Source: JAGNRR01 sp964389575 (GTDB lineage Bacteria; Bacteroidota; Bacteroidia; Chitinophagales; Chitinophagaceae). Taken from it: a stretch of DNA of 34,901 nucleotides. The notes beneath the pieces were generated by a model. That model made no database searches. It saw only the letters and a program-made list of their open reading frames with translations, and was not told the origin of the DNA. Shown here one piece after another: positions 1 through 7,253 of this stretch; position 1 is the first letter of the stretch; every line of letters starts with the position of its first letter. The stretch spans positions 1-34,901 of the forward strand of contig CAYMFF010000025.1 of the NCBI GenBank assembly GCA_964389575.1, given 5' to 3'. The position numbers and the translations under genes were made by a program.

Positions 1-29
1 GACTTTAATTGGACATAGAAAAATTTTTA

Positions 30-1832
30 TTATTGTTGTCTTTTCACTCTAAAGGAACAATTTACAACTCTGGAAGGCGTTGAGGCACTTGATATTGTGG
101 CCGTATAACTACCTTCTATAAAGCCTCCGATAGCCTGGTATTGAGTTAAGGTTACCAGCGGAACACCCAAGATATTTTGAGTAGTAGAAGCATCTAAATA
201 ATCATGATGATTGATCAGATTATGAGTGCCGGCTACAGTTTGAGGACCATCAAAATCAATGGATATATATTGCCTGTTCGCCGCATTAGAATCACTCGCA
301 TATAAATATGTGTTCAACTGATAGCTTTGCCCAAAATTGGCCAAACTAGACCCCTCTTGTATGGAAGCATTTAATGTTGTTGTACCATCATTTGAAGACC
401 AAGTTATGAATTGATTCAACGTACCACATGCGGCCACAGCGCCTGCATTCGTAGTACCACTACTGGGTAAGGTAACTGTTGCGCTTCCATTTACCGCATT
501 GCTCACATCATAAGCTGTTATCACTCCACTAGTAGCGCTAGATAAACAATTTACAGTAAAATTAAATTGACCACTTGCATTTGTTGTACCACTGAAAACG
601 TCACTTCCTACAACTAATTTTACCGGAGCATTTGCTAATATGTTATTACTACAATCTTCTACCGTACCGGTAAGTACAGAATTACTTGCGGTGTTTGTTA
701 CAGTAATCGTTCCTAAATTTACATTGGTCGTTGTCGCACTAAATGATTGAATAAAGGTGGGAGTACTACTCCAAGAACAACCCGCTGGAATATACTCCAT
801 ATCAAAAGTGGTGTTTACAGGCAAACCGCCTGATACAGTTCCTGAACTATTGGAGAATGAAATTCTTGGAGTCAATGTACTAGAGGTTGGTATCAATTTT
901 ATGATCGCACCACTAACTGGAATGTTATTTGCGTCTACCAATTGACAAGTGAAATTTACAATTTCGCCACCATAATCACAATTCCAAAAACTAAAATGTG
1001 ATACCGAACCTACATAATCAGTTCCTGTTTTATAAGCTACTCCTTCTTCTACCCACATTCCATTATTTTCATCTAAGTGCCACAAAGGAACTGTTGCTGG
1101 AGCCACACCCGATAAGCTTGAAGGCAACGGAAAAGTAACCGCAGCTTGCTGACCATTGCCCAATTGTAAGGGCTGACCCGCACTACCTGTTAGTTCTACT
1201 GCTTGCATGCCATAAGTAGTTAACCCTTCTTCTCGACCTACATCATTAATTCCACGAAGTGCTCCTGGGGTTAAAAAGGCCAAGTCTGAACTGCTAGGGT
1301 CAATCCATTTAGCGTAAACGTTTACGGTACCAGTATACAGTTGATTTGTATTGGCATCAACGATTGCATTCGCAGGGAAATTAATGGAACCACCATTATC
1401 AATGGTAATGGAAGAAGCTACCGAAGCATCAAATGTTTTAGCCACTGGTAATTCCATAATCATAATTTTTGTTTGATTATCTTGATTTGGAATGACTTGA
1501 ATCGTTTTAAAAGCTTTAAAATAGCCGGTCATTTCAACTTTTAATACCGTTGCTCTTTGCGGGGTTGATATGTCAGAAAAGTAAAAGAATCCATCCGTAT
1601 CAGTCGTGATAGAATGCATTCCTGTGCTAACTGTTGCTCCATCTAACGGACTTCCATCTTCTTTCAGTATTTGACCGGTGAACGATGCTTTTGTCATTGC
1701 GGAATTGTCCCATTGACTGACCGGTGAAGAATTTGGCAAATCTGGATTATCCTTTTTACAAGAATAAAATAAAATGGATGATAGCATCAGCAGAACTCCC
1801 ATTATCCCTAGATTCATTATTTGTTTTTTCAT
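30..1832 (-). CDS. Large surface lipoprotein with carboxypeptidase-regulatory-like domains
   Basis: This 600-residue protein begins with a lysine-rich n-region and a hydrophobic stretch ending in FYSC. Cys25 is the likely lipidated residue, so a lipoprotein signal peptide is probable. Residues of about 48-130 resemble a carboxypeptidase regulatory-like (CarboxypepD_reg) beta-sandwich, with a D-G-S-P-L-D-G-A core and a T-D-x-D-G-F-F-Y-F turn. A second such unit lies near residues 375-430. The rest is rich in Ser, Thr, Asn and Gly, as in beta-rich exported proteins. It probably sits on the outer membrane or cell surface. No enzyme motif is visible and its ligand is unknown. It is monocistronic and divergent from the acetyltransferase at 1901. 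No T9SS sorting domain is evident at the C-terminus, so lipid anchoring is the likelier export route. Confidence 0.85.
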   Translation of the reverse strand: MKKQIMNLGIMGVLLMLSSILFYSCKKDNPDLPNSSPVSQWDNSAMTKASFTGQILKEDGSPLDGATVSTGMHSITTDTDGFFYFSDISTPQRATVLKVEMTGYFKAFKTIQVIPNQDNQTKIMIMELPVAKTFDASVASSITIDNGGSINFPANAIVDANTNQLYTGTVNVYAKWIDPSSSDLAFLTPGALRGINDVGREEGLTTYGMQAVELTGSAGQPLQLGNGQQAAVTFPLPSSLSGVAPATVPLWHLDENNGMWVEEGVAYKTGTDYVGSVSHFSFWNCDYGGEIVNFTCQLVDANNIPVSGAIIKLIPTSSTLTPRISFSNSSGTVSGGLPVNTTFDMEYIPAGCSWSSTPTFIQSFSATTTNVNLGTITVTNTASNSVLTGTVEDCSNNILANAPVKLVVGSDVFSGTTNASGQFNFTVNCLSSATSGVITAYDVSNAVNGSATVTLPSSGTTNAGAVAACGTLNQFITWSSNDGTTTLNASIQEGSSLANFGQSYQLNTYLYASDSNAANRQYISIDFDGPQTVAGTHNLINHHDYLDASTTQNILGVPLVTLTQYQAIGGFIEGSYTATISSASTPSRVVNCSFRVKRQQ

Positions 1833-1900
1833 AGTAAAGTGTATTGTTCACAGTTATAGACGGCAATTTTTAAAAAAACGTTAGTTACTTTTAAAAAAGA

Positions 1901-2419
1901 ATGGAAACCCATCGAATCATATTACGCGAACGAACGACCCGTCTTATGCAAAAAGTGTTGCAAATGGAATCTTCATTACAATTTCTATTTTTTGGCTTGA
2001 ACGATGAGGCTTCCTTACAAAAAGAACTAGAGCGTATCCGAAACGGTCAGTATCAAAATTATTACTCCGGCACCTACTTTGATTTAGTATTAAAAGAAAA
2101 TAAGGCTGTGATAGGAAGCGCAGGCTATCATACTTGGTGGCGTGATCATGACCGAGCCGAATTGGGTTATGGCTTAACTGACGAAAAAAATAGACGAAAC
2201 GGTTATATGAATGAAATTCTACCGTTCATACTAGATTATGGATTTAAGAAAATGCACCTGAACCGAATAGAAGCAAAAACGGCTCAAGAGAACATTGCAT
2301 CAATTTCTTTGTTAGAAAAATATGGCTTTAAAAAAGAAGCAACCATTCATAGTCATTACAAGTTGCCCGACGGCAGTTATAGCGATGACTTTTTATTTTA
2401 CTTGCTCAACGATAAATAA
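1901..2419 (+). CDS. GNAT family N-acetyltransferase (RimJ/RimL-like)
   Basis: This 172-residue protein starts METHRIILR, the usual first strand of RimJ/RimL-type GNAT enzymes. The central AELGYGL strand is followed by an acetyl-CoA pyrophosphate-binding loop (KNRRNGYMNE). The C-terminal part, NRIEAKTAQENIASISLLEK then YGFKKEAT, is the family's motif B region. It should transfer an acetyl group from acetyl-CoA to an amine; the substrate (protein N-terminus, antibiotic or metabolite) cannot be told. The next gene starts 8 nt after its stop, so the two are probably co-transcribed. A -7-like TACTTTTA lies 7 nt before the ATG. Confidence 0.88.
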   Translation: METHRIILRERTTRLMQKVLQMESSLQFLFFGLNDEASLQKELERIRNGQYQNYYSGTYFDLVLKENKAVIGSAGYHTWWRDHDRAELGYGLTDEKNRRNGYMNEILPFILDYGFKKMHLNRIEAKTAQENIASISLLEKYGFKKEATIHSHYKLPDGSYSDDFLFYLLNDK

Positions 2420-2427
2420 TTACCCCT

Positions 2428-3375
2428 ATGAACGAGAATATAAAAGAAATACGGAATAAACTGGCAATGGCCATTTTCTTATCGATGCTAATTTTTTTGG
2501 CATTGCCGTACATGATAATAAATGTAGATGAGGCATCGTCAGCTATGATTGTTTTGCTACCTCTTACTATAGGATTAAACGCAGCTTTTTTTGCAGCACT
2601 CTGGAAAAAACAATCATTGACCACTTTGCTAAAAGTAACGGGAATTATCATTCTACTCTGTTATGTGGCCGCTGTAATCATAGCGCAAGAAGGCGCTATT
2701 TGTATCATCATATATTCTTTGGTAATTATTCTCCCCTACGTAACTGGTGTAATTATTGGTTGGGCGATTCAAAATAAAATCTGGACTAAATATGCAACTA
2801 TATTAGTGGTGGGAATTGGATTACTAACTTCGGCTACATTGCCCAACAATATGAGTGAAGATAAAATAATTAAGCAGGAAATTATCATTCAAGCACCGCG
2901 GCATAAAGTTTGGCAACAATTACATGAAGAAGTTCGCTTCGGGAAATCAGATGATTTCTTTTTTCGAAACGGAGTTTCTTATCCTATTTCAATGAAACTT
3001 CGAGTTACGGATATAAAGAAAGAACTTCATTGTGATTATAATAATGGATCCACCAATGCGCCTTTATTGGCCTATGAAAACGGGCACCTTTTTCGATTTC
3101 AGATCAATGATTCTTTAATAAGCATGCGCGAAAAATCGATTTATTCTAATCCTCAGACAATGCATATCAAAAATTACTTCGTCGTGAATTATGGCGAGTT
3201 CAAGGTAGATTCAATTGGTATAAATCAAACTAGGCTGACTGCTACTACAAACTATAAACACCACTTCAAACCTGAGTTTTACACAGATTATTGGATCACT
3301 CGGTTTGTGAATACGCTACACCTTCATGTGCTAGAAGCAGTGCAAACGGAATGCGAAACTTCTACTTCTTTGTGA
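2428..3375 (+). CDS. Membrane protein with C-terminal SRPBCC-like domain
   Basis: The first 140 or so residues hold about five hydrophobic segments (roughly 12-31, 40-58, 67-86, 90-110 and 118-137). The remaining 170 residues are soluble. They begin with a strand and helix (IIIQAPRHKVWQQLHEEVRF) of the kind that opens START/SRPBCC (polyketide cyclase-like) domains, which bind hydrophobic ligands. No catalytic residue can be assigned. The gene follows the acetyltransferase by 8 nt, and its 3' end overlaps the convergent methyltransferase by 14 bp. The SRPBCC assignment rests on the opening motif and predicted fold order only, so treat it as tentative. Confidence 0.75.
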   Translation: MNENIKEIRNKLAMAIFLSMLIFLALPYMIINVDEASSAMIVLLPLTIGLNAAFFAALWKKQSLTTLLKVTGIIILLCYVAAVIIAQEGAICIIIYSLVIILPYVTGVIIGWAIQNKIWTKYATILVVGIGLLTSATLPNNMSEDKIIKQEIIIQAPRHKVWQQLHEEVRFGKSDDFFFRNGVSYPISMKLRVTDIKKELHCDYNNGSTNAPLLAYENGHLFRFQINDSLISMREKSIYSNPQTMHIKNYFVVNYGEFKVDSIGINQTRLTATTNYKHHFKPEFYTDYWITRFVNTLHLHVLEAVQTECETSTSL

Positions 3376-3899
3376 TTTGATAAACTTTGATAAGCGGTAC
3401 TAATAAGCGATTTGAAGAAAGCTGTAAAGAAGGTATTTTTTGAACTTCGTTTTCAAAAAACGCAGTATCAAAACGGTTCATGAAACTGAATAATTGAAGA
3501 TATTGATTTCTTAGTCGTTCATTAATTTTAGGATGCAATCTTAATACCAATTTAAAATAACTAAAAAACAGATTATTGAACCAGTTTTGATTACCATTGA
3601 ATATATCTAAAAAAATAATCTGAGCATTGGGTTTACTGATCCGTTCCAATTTTTCAAAAATGGTTTGGTAATCTTTTTTTGGAATGCATTTTAATCCAAA
3701 AGAACAAATAATAGCATCATATTCATTTAAANNNNNNNNNNNNNNNNNNNNNNNNNNNNNNNNNNNNNNNNNNNNNNNNNNNNNNNNNNNNNNNNNNNNN
3801 NNNNNNNNNNNNNNNNNNNNNNNNNNNNNNNAAACTCATGAATTGATTTACACTGTTATATGTGCTACTCAGATCATCAAATAAAAGCGAAGCCTGCAT
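3362..3899 (-). CDS. UbiE/MenG-like SAM methyltransferase, interrupted by assembly gap
   Basis: Both ends of one methyltransferase are visible on either side of the N run. Upstream of the gap, an ATG at 3899 opens MQASLLFDDLSSTYNSVNQF, which matches the UbiE/MenG N-terminus (LFD..s..YD..N..mSFG). An in-frame TGA two codons earlier fixes this start. Downstream of the gap, 122 residues begin NEYDAIICSFGLK, the family's strand-4 motif (FD.i..sFGLrn), and run to the TAG at 3362. SAM-binding motif I is lost in the gap. About 85 residues are missing by comparison with E. coli UbiE, so the true gap should be near 250 bp. The flanks are out of frame across 100 N, as expected for a nominal gap. Likely a quinone-type or other small-molecule C-methyltransferase. 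Confidence 0.75.
3732..3831. other. Assembly gap (100 N)
   Basis: Exactly 100 consecutive N, the standard placeholder for a scaffold gap of unknown size. It falls inside a methyltransferase gene whose two ends are recognisable on both sides, so the join itself is probably right even though the length is nominal. Confidence 0.98.
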
Positions 3900-3920
3900 A
3901 CGTCAAAGGTATGCAGGCTT
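3890..3920 (-). promoter_or_regulatory. Perfect 12-bp inverted repeat overlapping -7 box and start codon
   Basis: Arms AAGCCTGCATAC (3890-3901) and GTATGCAGGCTT (3909-3920) are perfectly complementary around a 7-nt loop. On the minus strand the hairpin is followed by CGCTTTTATTT, which looks like an intrinsic terminator for the gene ending at 3995. The same element contains TACCTTTG (3904-3911, a full match to TAnnTTTG) and the ATG of the methyltransferase (3899). It may therefore be a terminator, a repressor-type operator, or both. Confidence 0.6.
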
Positions 3921-3994
3921 GCAGTATAAAGGTTGATTCAGTTAGTATAGTCTTCGCAAGTTAAATATTTGGTTTAGGAGAAGAGTTTCAAATT

Positions 3995-4948
3995 TTAGAA
4001 ACCACTTAATGATGTATAACCAGTAGTACTAAAACTAGAGCGAGCCTTTCCAAAATCAATTACTTGCATTTCAACTTTATCTCCGTTACGCTCGTCATCC
4101 CATTCATAGGCCAGTAACATTGCACCTGCTTTCATTCTAGATTTAATCGCTTCATCATTATAAAAAATTGCCATTCCACGATTATTTCCTAATCGGCTAC
4201 TATTCATAGCATTATAAAAATCAGGATACGGGTTCAGATTATTAGCTCGGCTAATCCAGATTGTACATTCATTATCTGTGGCCTTGCACAAATAAGCATC
4301 TGCTTTGTAACCCGCTACGGTTTTACTTTGTCCAGTTTTTGTAACGCTAAGTACTTTATATCGGCTTCCTTCTTTCTGAATTTCTTCTGCGGCATCTACC
4401 ATATTAAACTTAATACCCATTCGCGTTTTTCTATTTTCTATCCTCATAAAAGTGTACATAGCGCTTTGGTCTATATCCATAATCATTCTATCCATATCCT
4501 TCATTTCATTATTTCTACCGCCATCAATTTGCATATCACTTATGGATATAACATTTGGCGATGTCCCATAATCTAATCGTGCTGTAGTAGTCATATTCTT
4601 TCTGGCTCTGCGACCTGTCATTTTGGTCCGCATTTTCACAAAATGGGTGAAATTATAAGAAGCTCGCGGCGGTCCTACTCTACCGAGAATGCCTCCACCC
4701 GATCTTCTTCGAGTGTTATTATTATCTCGATTCCCTGAGATTCTTTCTTCGGTTCTATTCACCGTTCTATCTATCGTTTCATCAATCTTCTCTTCCGCTT
4801 TTCTTTCTTGACGGTTTATAATTTCATCGGCTTTTTGCTCTAGTTTATCGCCTAATTTTTTCTTCCATTTACCGAGTAATTGGGCTGAGCAATCTGTTAC
4901 TGTGAAAGAAGCCATTAATGCAAATAGCAGGATACTAATCTGTTTCAT
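3995..4948 (-). CDS. Secreted DUF4412-like protein
   Basis: This 317-residue protein has an N-terminal signal peptide (MKQISILLFALMASFTVTDC, cleavage near SAQ). A highly charged helical stretch follows at about 28-80, rich in Lys, Glu, Arg and Gln and probably extended or coiled. Residues of about 95-310 resemble the DUF4412 beta-rich domain of Bacteroidota exported proteins, with repeated Met/Lys strands and a late CTIWISRANNL strand. No enzyme motif is visible. Its promoter carries the same palindrome as the neighbouring response-regulator promoter (5002-5021), so it is probably a target of that two-component system. Function unknown. Confidence 0.82.
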   Translation of the reverse strand: MKQISILLFALMASFTVTDCSAQLLGKWKKKLGDKLEQKADEIINRQERKAEEKIDETIDRTVNRTEERISGNRDNNNTRRRSGGGILGRVGPPRASYNFTHFVKMRTKMTGRRARKNMTTTARLDYGTSPNVISISDMQIDGGRNNEMKDMDRMIMDIDQSAMYTFMRIENRKTRMGIKFNMVDAAEEIQKEGSRYKVLSVTKTGQSKTVAGYKADAYLCKATDNECTIWISRANNLNPYPDFYNAMNSSRLGNNRGMAIFYNDEAIKSRMKAGAMLLAYEWDDERNGDKVEMQVIDFGKARSSFSTTGYTSLSGF

Positions 4949-4972
4949 AATACGTTTTGTTTTTTGTTATAA

Positions 4973-4980
4973 CAAAGGAC
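4973..4980 (-). promoter_or_regulatory. -7-like box (GTCCTTTG) of the gene at 4948
   Basis: The minus-strand sequence GTCCTTTG matches four of the six fixed positions of the Bacteroidota -7 consensus TAnnTTTG. It lies 24 nt before the start codon and 21 nt downstream of the palindrome at 5002-5021. A TTG (5003-5001), 20 nt upstream, could act as the -33 element. The match is weak alone; the shared spacing to the palindrome is what supports it. Confidence 0.45.
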
Positions 4981-5001
4981 TTAATTTCTTATGTTTTAGA
5001 C

Positions 5002-5021
5002 AATACGCCTTTTTACGTATT
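5002..5021. promoter_or_regulatory. Candidate operator, copy 1 (AATACG-N8-CGTATT)
   Basis: The imperfect palindrome AATACG-CCTTTTTA-CGTATT is 19/20 identical to a second copy at 6519-6538. Its near edge is 21 nt from the -7-like box of the gene starting at 4948. Its dimer-sized dyad and position beside the -33 region suit a transcription activator. The LuxR-type response regulator encoded at 6583 is the obvious candidate. Confidence 0.6.
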
Positions 5022-5044
5022 TATTGGAAAGAGGAAATGAATAT

Positions 5045-5080
5045 AAAAAAGCACCCTCACTTTCGGAAAGGTGCTTGTTC
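5045..5080 (-). terminator. Rho-independent terminator of the 6463-5093 unit
   Basis: On the minus strand AAGCACC (5076-5070) pairs with GGTGCTT (5055-5049) across a 14-nt loop, and the T tract continues as TTTTTTAT. It lies 16 nt after the stop of the C1q-like gene. It separates that unit from the promoter of the next minus-strand gene. Confidence 0.82.
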
Positions 5081-5092
5081 ATAGATAATATA

Positions 5093-5932
5093 TTAATTTA
5101 ATTTATGGCCAGAAAACTCGTTATAATAAAGGTTAGTATCATAAGTTATGTTTCCATTGACGCTTCTAAATAGCCTTACCTTAATTTTATCACCAGCACT
5201 TAACTTGACGGTGCAACTCGATGAGCCAGAGAAGGATCGCTGATTATCCGTATGAATATTTTCTATTGCCGCAAATGAAGTTCCGTTGTCTAACGAAAAA
5301 CCAATAGTCATATATCCGCTAGAGTGTGCAGCAGAGGCATCAAATTGCATGACGGTGCTAAAGTGATAAATACCATCCTCAGGTGCTGTGTATTCTCCGG
5401 TTGTAGGACTATATCCATTACCCTCATCGAAAACCTCAGAAGTGAAAATTGGAAAAATTGAAGCTAAAGCTGCTACGGAGCCAGAGGCAACATTTCGAGC
5501 TCGAAATGCAATTATTTGCTTTGGTGCAGTTTCTTTAGCATATAATGCAAAAGGAACACTAAGCAATTGGGTTCTTCCAACATCCGTAAACGAGCTGCCT
5601 CCATTAGGGTCAATGCGCACTTGTAAATACTTATCTCCATTACTCCAATCTATGCTGGCAAAAGTGTTTGAAACTGGAGTACCATCTCCTACCTTAACAT
5701 TATAAAGTCCATAAGTATTGGTAGTTACAGAATGGTCCTCTGTGTATAATACGCTGCCAGTGGAACTTCCTTGGCGCACGACTAATCGTAGTTTTATTCC
5801 TTGTCCGGATAAAGCTTGTCCATTAACATCGCGTGCTACACCTTGATAGTTAAATAAATTAGGTGCTTGAGCCAATACTGTTCCAAAGCTTAGGAATAAG
5901 GCGATTACTGTAAATAAAATTTGTTTTTTCAT
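5093..5932 (-). CDS. Secreted protein with C-terminal C1q-like domain
   Basis: This 279-residue protein starts with a signal peptide ending LAQA. Residues of about 24-135 form a beta-rich domain that opens NLFNYQGVARDVNGQALSGQ and ends LLSVPFALYA, a module common at the N-terminus of secreted Bacteroidota proteins. Residues of about 140-279 resemble a C1q/TNF-like jelly roll. Visible features are FDEGNGYSPTTGEYTAPEDG followed by YHFSTVMQFD, and the closing strand FSGHKL. C1q modules usually trimerise and bind ligands; no enzymatic role is implied. The gene lies 33 nt after the T9SS-sorted protein gene and is followed by a clear terminator, so the two form one transcription unit. Confidence 0.83.
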   Translation of the reverse strand: MKKQILFTVIALFLSFGTVLAQAPNLFNYQGVARDVNGQALSGQGIKLRLVVRQGSSTGSVLYTEDHSVTTNTYGLYNVKVGDGTPVSNTFASIDWSNGDKYLQVRIDPNGGSSFTDVGRTQLLSVPFALYAKETAPKQIIAFRARNVASGSVAALASIFPIFTSEVFDEGNGYSPTTGEYTAPEDGIYHFSTVMQFDASAAHSSGYMTIGFSLDNGTSFAAIENIHTDNQRSFSGSSSCTVKLSAGDKIKVRLFRSVNGNITYDTNLYYNEFSGHKLN

Positions 5933-5965
5933 AATTATTTTTTTGTGTTAGATATTAAATTGGGT

Positions 5966-6463
5966 TTAATTTATTTTTTGAATTTTATAAGTATTGATTG
6001 AATTTATTTTCTTGTTTGTGTACTTTACGTTCAGTAAGTAAGCACCGTTTGCAAATGAACTAATATCTATTTGCTGTTTTTCCTTACCGGTCTGTAAAGC
6101 AAACTCCTTGTTGATTAAAGCTTTTCCTTGAAGATCCGTAAGGGAAACTTGTAATACACCGGAACGCTGAAAAGTCCCTTGCAGATAAACAATCGCGACA
6201 CTGGGATTAGGATAAACTTTTAATTGTTGCTGAGTAATCGCAAGATTCTTGGTATTGGTTGCAAAGCGCGCTTCAGGTTGAAGCAAACCTTGTGTGATTA
6301 CTATAGCAGAGCTTGTTTCGGTGGAGACCAATGTCATCTCTCCAATGGAGTAATCAAAAGATGTACTACCAATATTTCCACCACCGCCAGAGGCATTCAC
6401 GGTACTTTGTGCATTACAATGCACCACCAAGAAACTGAGTAAAATAAAAATTGAATATTTCAT
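5966..6463 (-). CDS. Short secreted protein with T9SS type A C-terminal sorting domain
   Basis: This 165-residue protein has a signal peptide ending HCNAQ. A short beta-rich region (about 20-75) contains the GGGGNIGSTSFDYSIGEMTL motif seen in many T9SS cargo proteins. Residues of about 85-165 form a Por secretion C-terminal sorting domain: KVYPNPS, then LTDLQGKAL, then IDISSFANGAYLLNV. Such domains direct export through the type IX machinery and surface attachment. Almost no cargo domain precedes the sorting signal, so it may be a small surface protein or structural partner. It is first in a unit with the C1q-like gene, and its promoter shares the palindrome at 6519-6538 with the divergent response regulator. 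Confidence 0.86.
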   Translation of the reverse strand: MKYSIFILLSFLVVHCNAQSTVNASGGGGNIGSTSFDYSIGEMTLVSTETSSAIVITQGLLQPEARFATNTKNLAITQQQLKVYPNPSVAIVYLQGTFQRSGVLQVSLTDLQGKALINKEFALQTGKEKQQIDISSFANGAYLLNVKYTNKKINSINTYKIQKIN

Positions 6464-6489
6464 ATATATTTTTTTTGACTAATTAAATA

Positions 6490-6497
6490 CAAAAGTG
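6490..6497 (-). promoter_or_regulatory. -7-like box (CACTTTTG) of the gene at 6463
   Basis: The minus-strand sequence CACTTTTG matches five of six fixed positions of TAnnTTTG. It is 26 nt before the start codon and 21 nt from the palindrome at 6519-6538, the same spacing as at the promoter of the gene starting at 4948. Confidence 0.5.
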
Positions 6498-6518
6498 TGG
6501 TCAATTATACTTCTGGGT

Positions 6519-6538
6519 AATACGCTTTTTTACGTATT
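6519..6538. promoter_or_regulatory. Candidate operator, copy 2 (AATACG-N8-CGTATT), shared by divergent promoters
   Basis: AATACG-CTTTTTTA-CGTATT differs from the copy at 5002-5021 at one position. It sits midway between divergent promoters. Its left edge is 21 nt from the minus-strand box at 6490-6497, and its right edge is 21 nt from the plus-strand box at 6560-6567. It could let one bound dimer control both directions, including the response-regulator gene itself. Confidence 0.62.
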
Positions 6539-6559
6539 TTTTTTATGGTGACATTCGAA

Positions 6560-6567
6560 TACCTTTG
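6560..6567 (+). promoter_or_regulatory. -7 box (TACCTTTG) of the response regulator gene
   Basis: A full match to TAnnTTTG, 21 nt after the palindrome. Transcription would begin a few bases beyond 6567. This rules out the TTG at 6565 and probably the ATG at 6568 as starts, and supports the ATG at 6583. Confidence 0.6.
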
Positions 6568-6582
6568 ATGTTAAATAACATC

Positions 6583-7248
6583 ATGACTTACTCTCTACTT
6601 CTTGTTGATGACCATACACTATTCCTAGACGGACTACAACTTATGCTAGGTTCAAATAAAAAAGTAGAAATCATAGGAGTTGCTAATAACGGTGAAGAGG
6701 CTTTAGACATTCTAAAAACAAACGATACAATAGATCTAATTCTAATGGACATTAATATGCCCGTAATGAATGGTTATGAAACATCAATGGAAGTAGCCAA
6801 AATGTATCCTAACATAAAAGTGATTGCATTATCGATGTACATAGAACATACCAATATTAAAAAAATGTTAGAGGCTGGCGTGCATGGCTACGTTTACAAA
6901 AACGCAGATGCCCAAACCCTAATGGAAGCAGTAGAAACTGTAATGCAGGACGAATATTTTGTGGAAGATGAAGCACAATATATTTTAAACGATTACCTAG
7001 GCAAGAAAAAAGACGAAAGCAAAGGCTATCATAAATTTAAAAAATTTGAGCTAACTAATCGCGAGAAAGAAATTGTGAAATTGATTATTCAAGGTATGAC
7101 CAATCAAGAAATTGCGAATACACTTTTTGTAAGTATCCGAACCGTTGACACCCACCGAAAAAATGTGCTGAGTAAATTAGACTTAAAGAATACCGCCACA
7201 TTAGTTAAATACGCGCTCGATAACAAAGTATATTTGGGTATTGACTAA
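6583..7248 (+). CDS. NarL/LuxR-type DNA-binding response regulator
   Basis: With the start at 6583 the product has 222 residues and begins MTYSLLLVDDH, the normal opening of a receiver domain. Asp9 and Asp10 form the acidic pocket, and Asp56 in LILMDINMP is the phosphoacceptor. The C-terminal third is a LuxR-type helix-turn-helix (LTNREKEIVKLIIQGMTNQE, then VSIRTVDTHRKNVLSKL). In-frame starts at 6565 (TTG) and 6568 (ATG) exist, but they overlap or abut the -7 box. The sensor kinase follows 5 nt after the stop, so the pair is one operon. The palindrome upstream suggests autoregulation and control of the divergent secreted-protein genes. Confidence 0.93.
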   Translation: MTYSLLLVDDHTLFLDGLQLMLGSNKKVEIIGVANNGEEALDILKTNDTIDLILMDINMPVMNGYETSMEVAKMYPNIKVIALSMYIEHTNIKKMLEAGVHGYVYKNADAQTLMEAVETVMQDEYFVEDEAQYILNDYLGKKKDESKGYHKFKKFELTNREKEIVKLIIQGMTNQEIANTLFVSIRTVDTHRKNVLSKLDLKNTATLVKYALDNKVYLGID

Positions 7249-7253
7249 TTTAT

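Noticed and set aside
3362..3649. A complete 95-residue protein starting at a TTG
   Set aside because: The frame continues upstream to the gap edge with clear methyltransferase sequence, and the true start is at 3899 beyond the gap.
3684..3884. A plus-strand ORF reading through the N run
   Set aside because: It is open only because N codons hide stops, and both flanks code for the methyltransferase on the other strand.
6565..6582. Upstream starts (TTG 6565, ATG 6568) for the response regulator
   Set aside because: They overlap or abut a full-match -7 box, and the receiver domain begins normally at the ATG at 6583.
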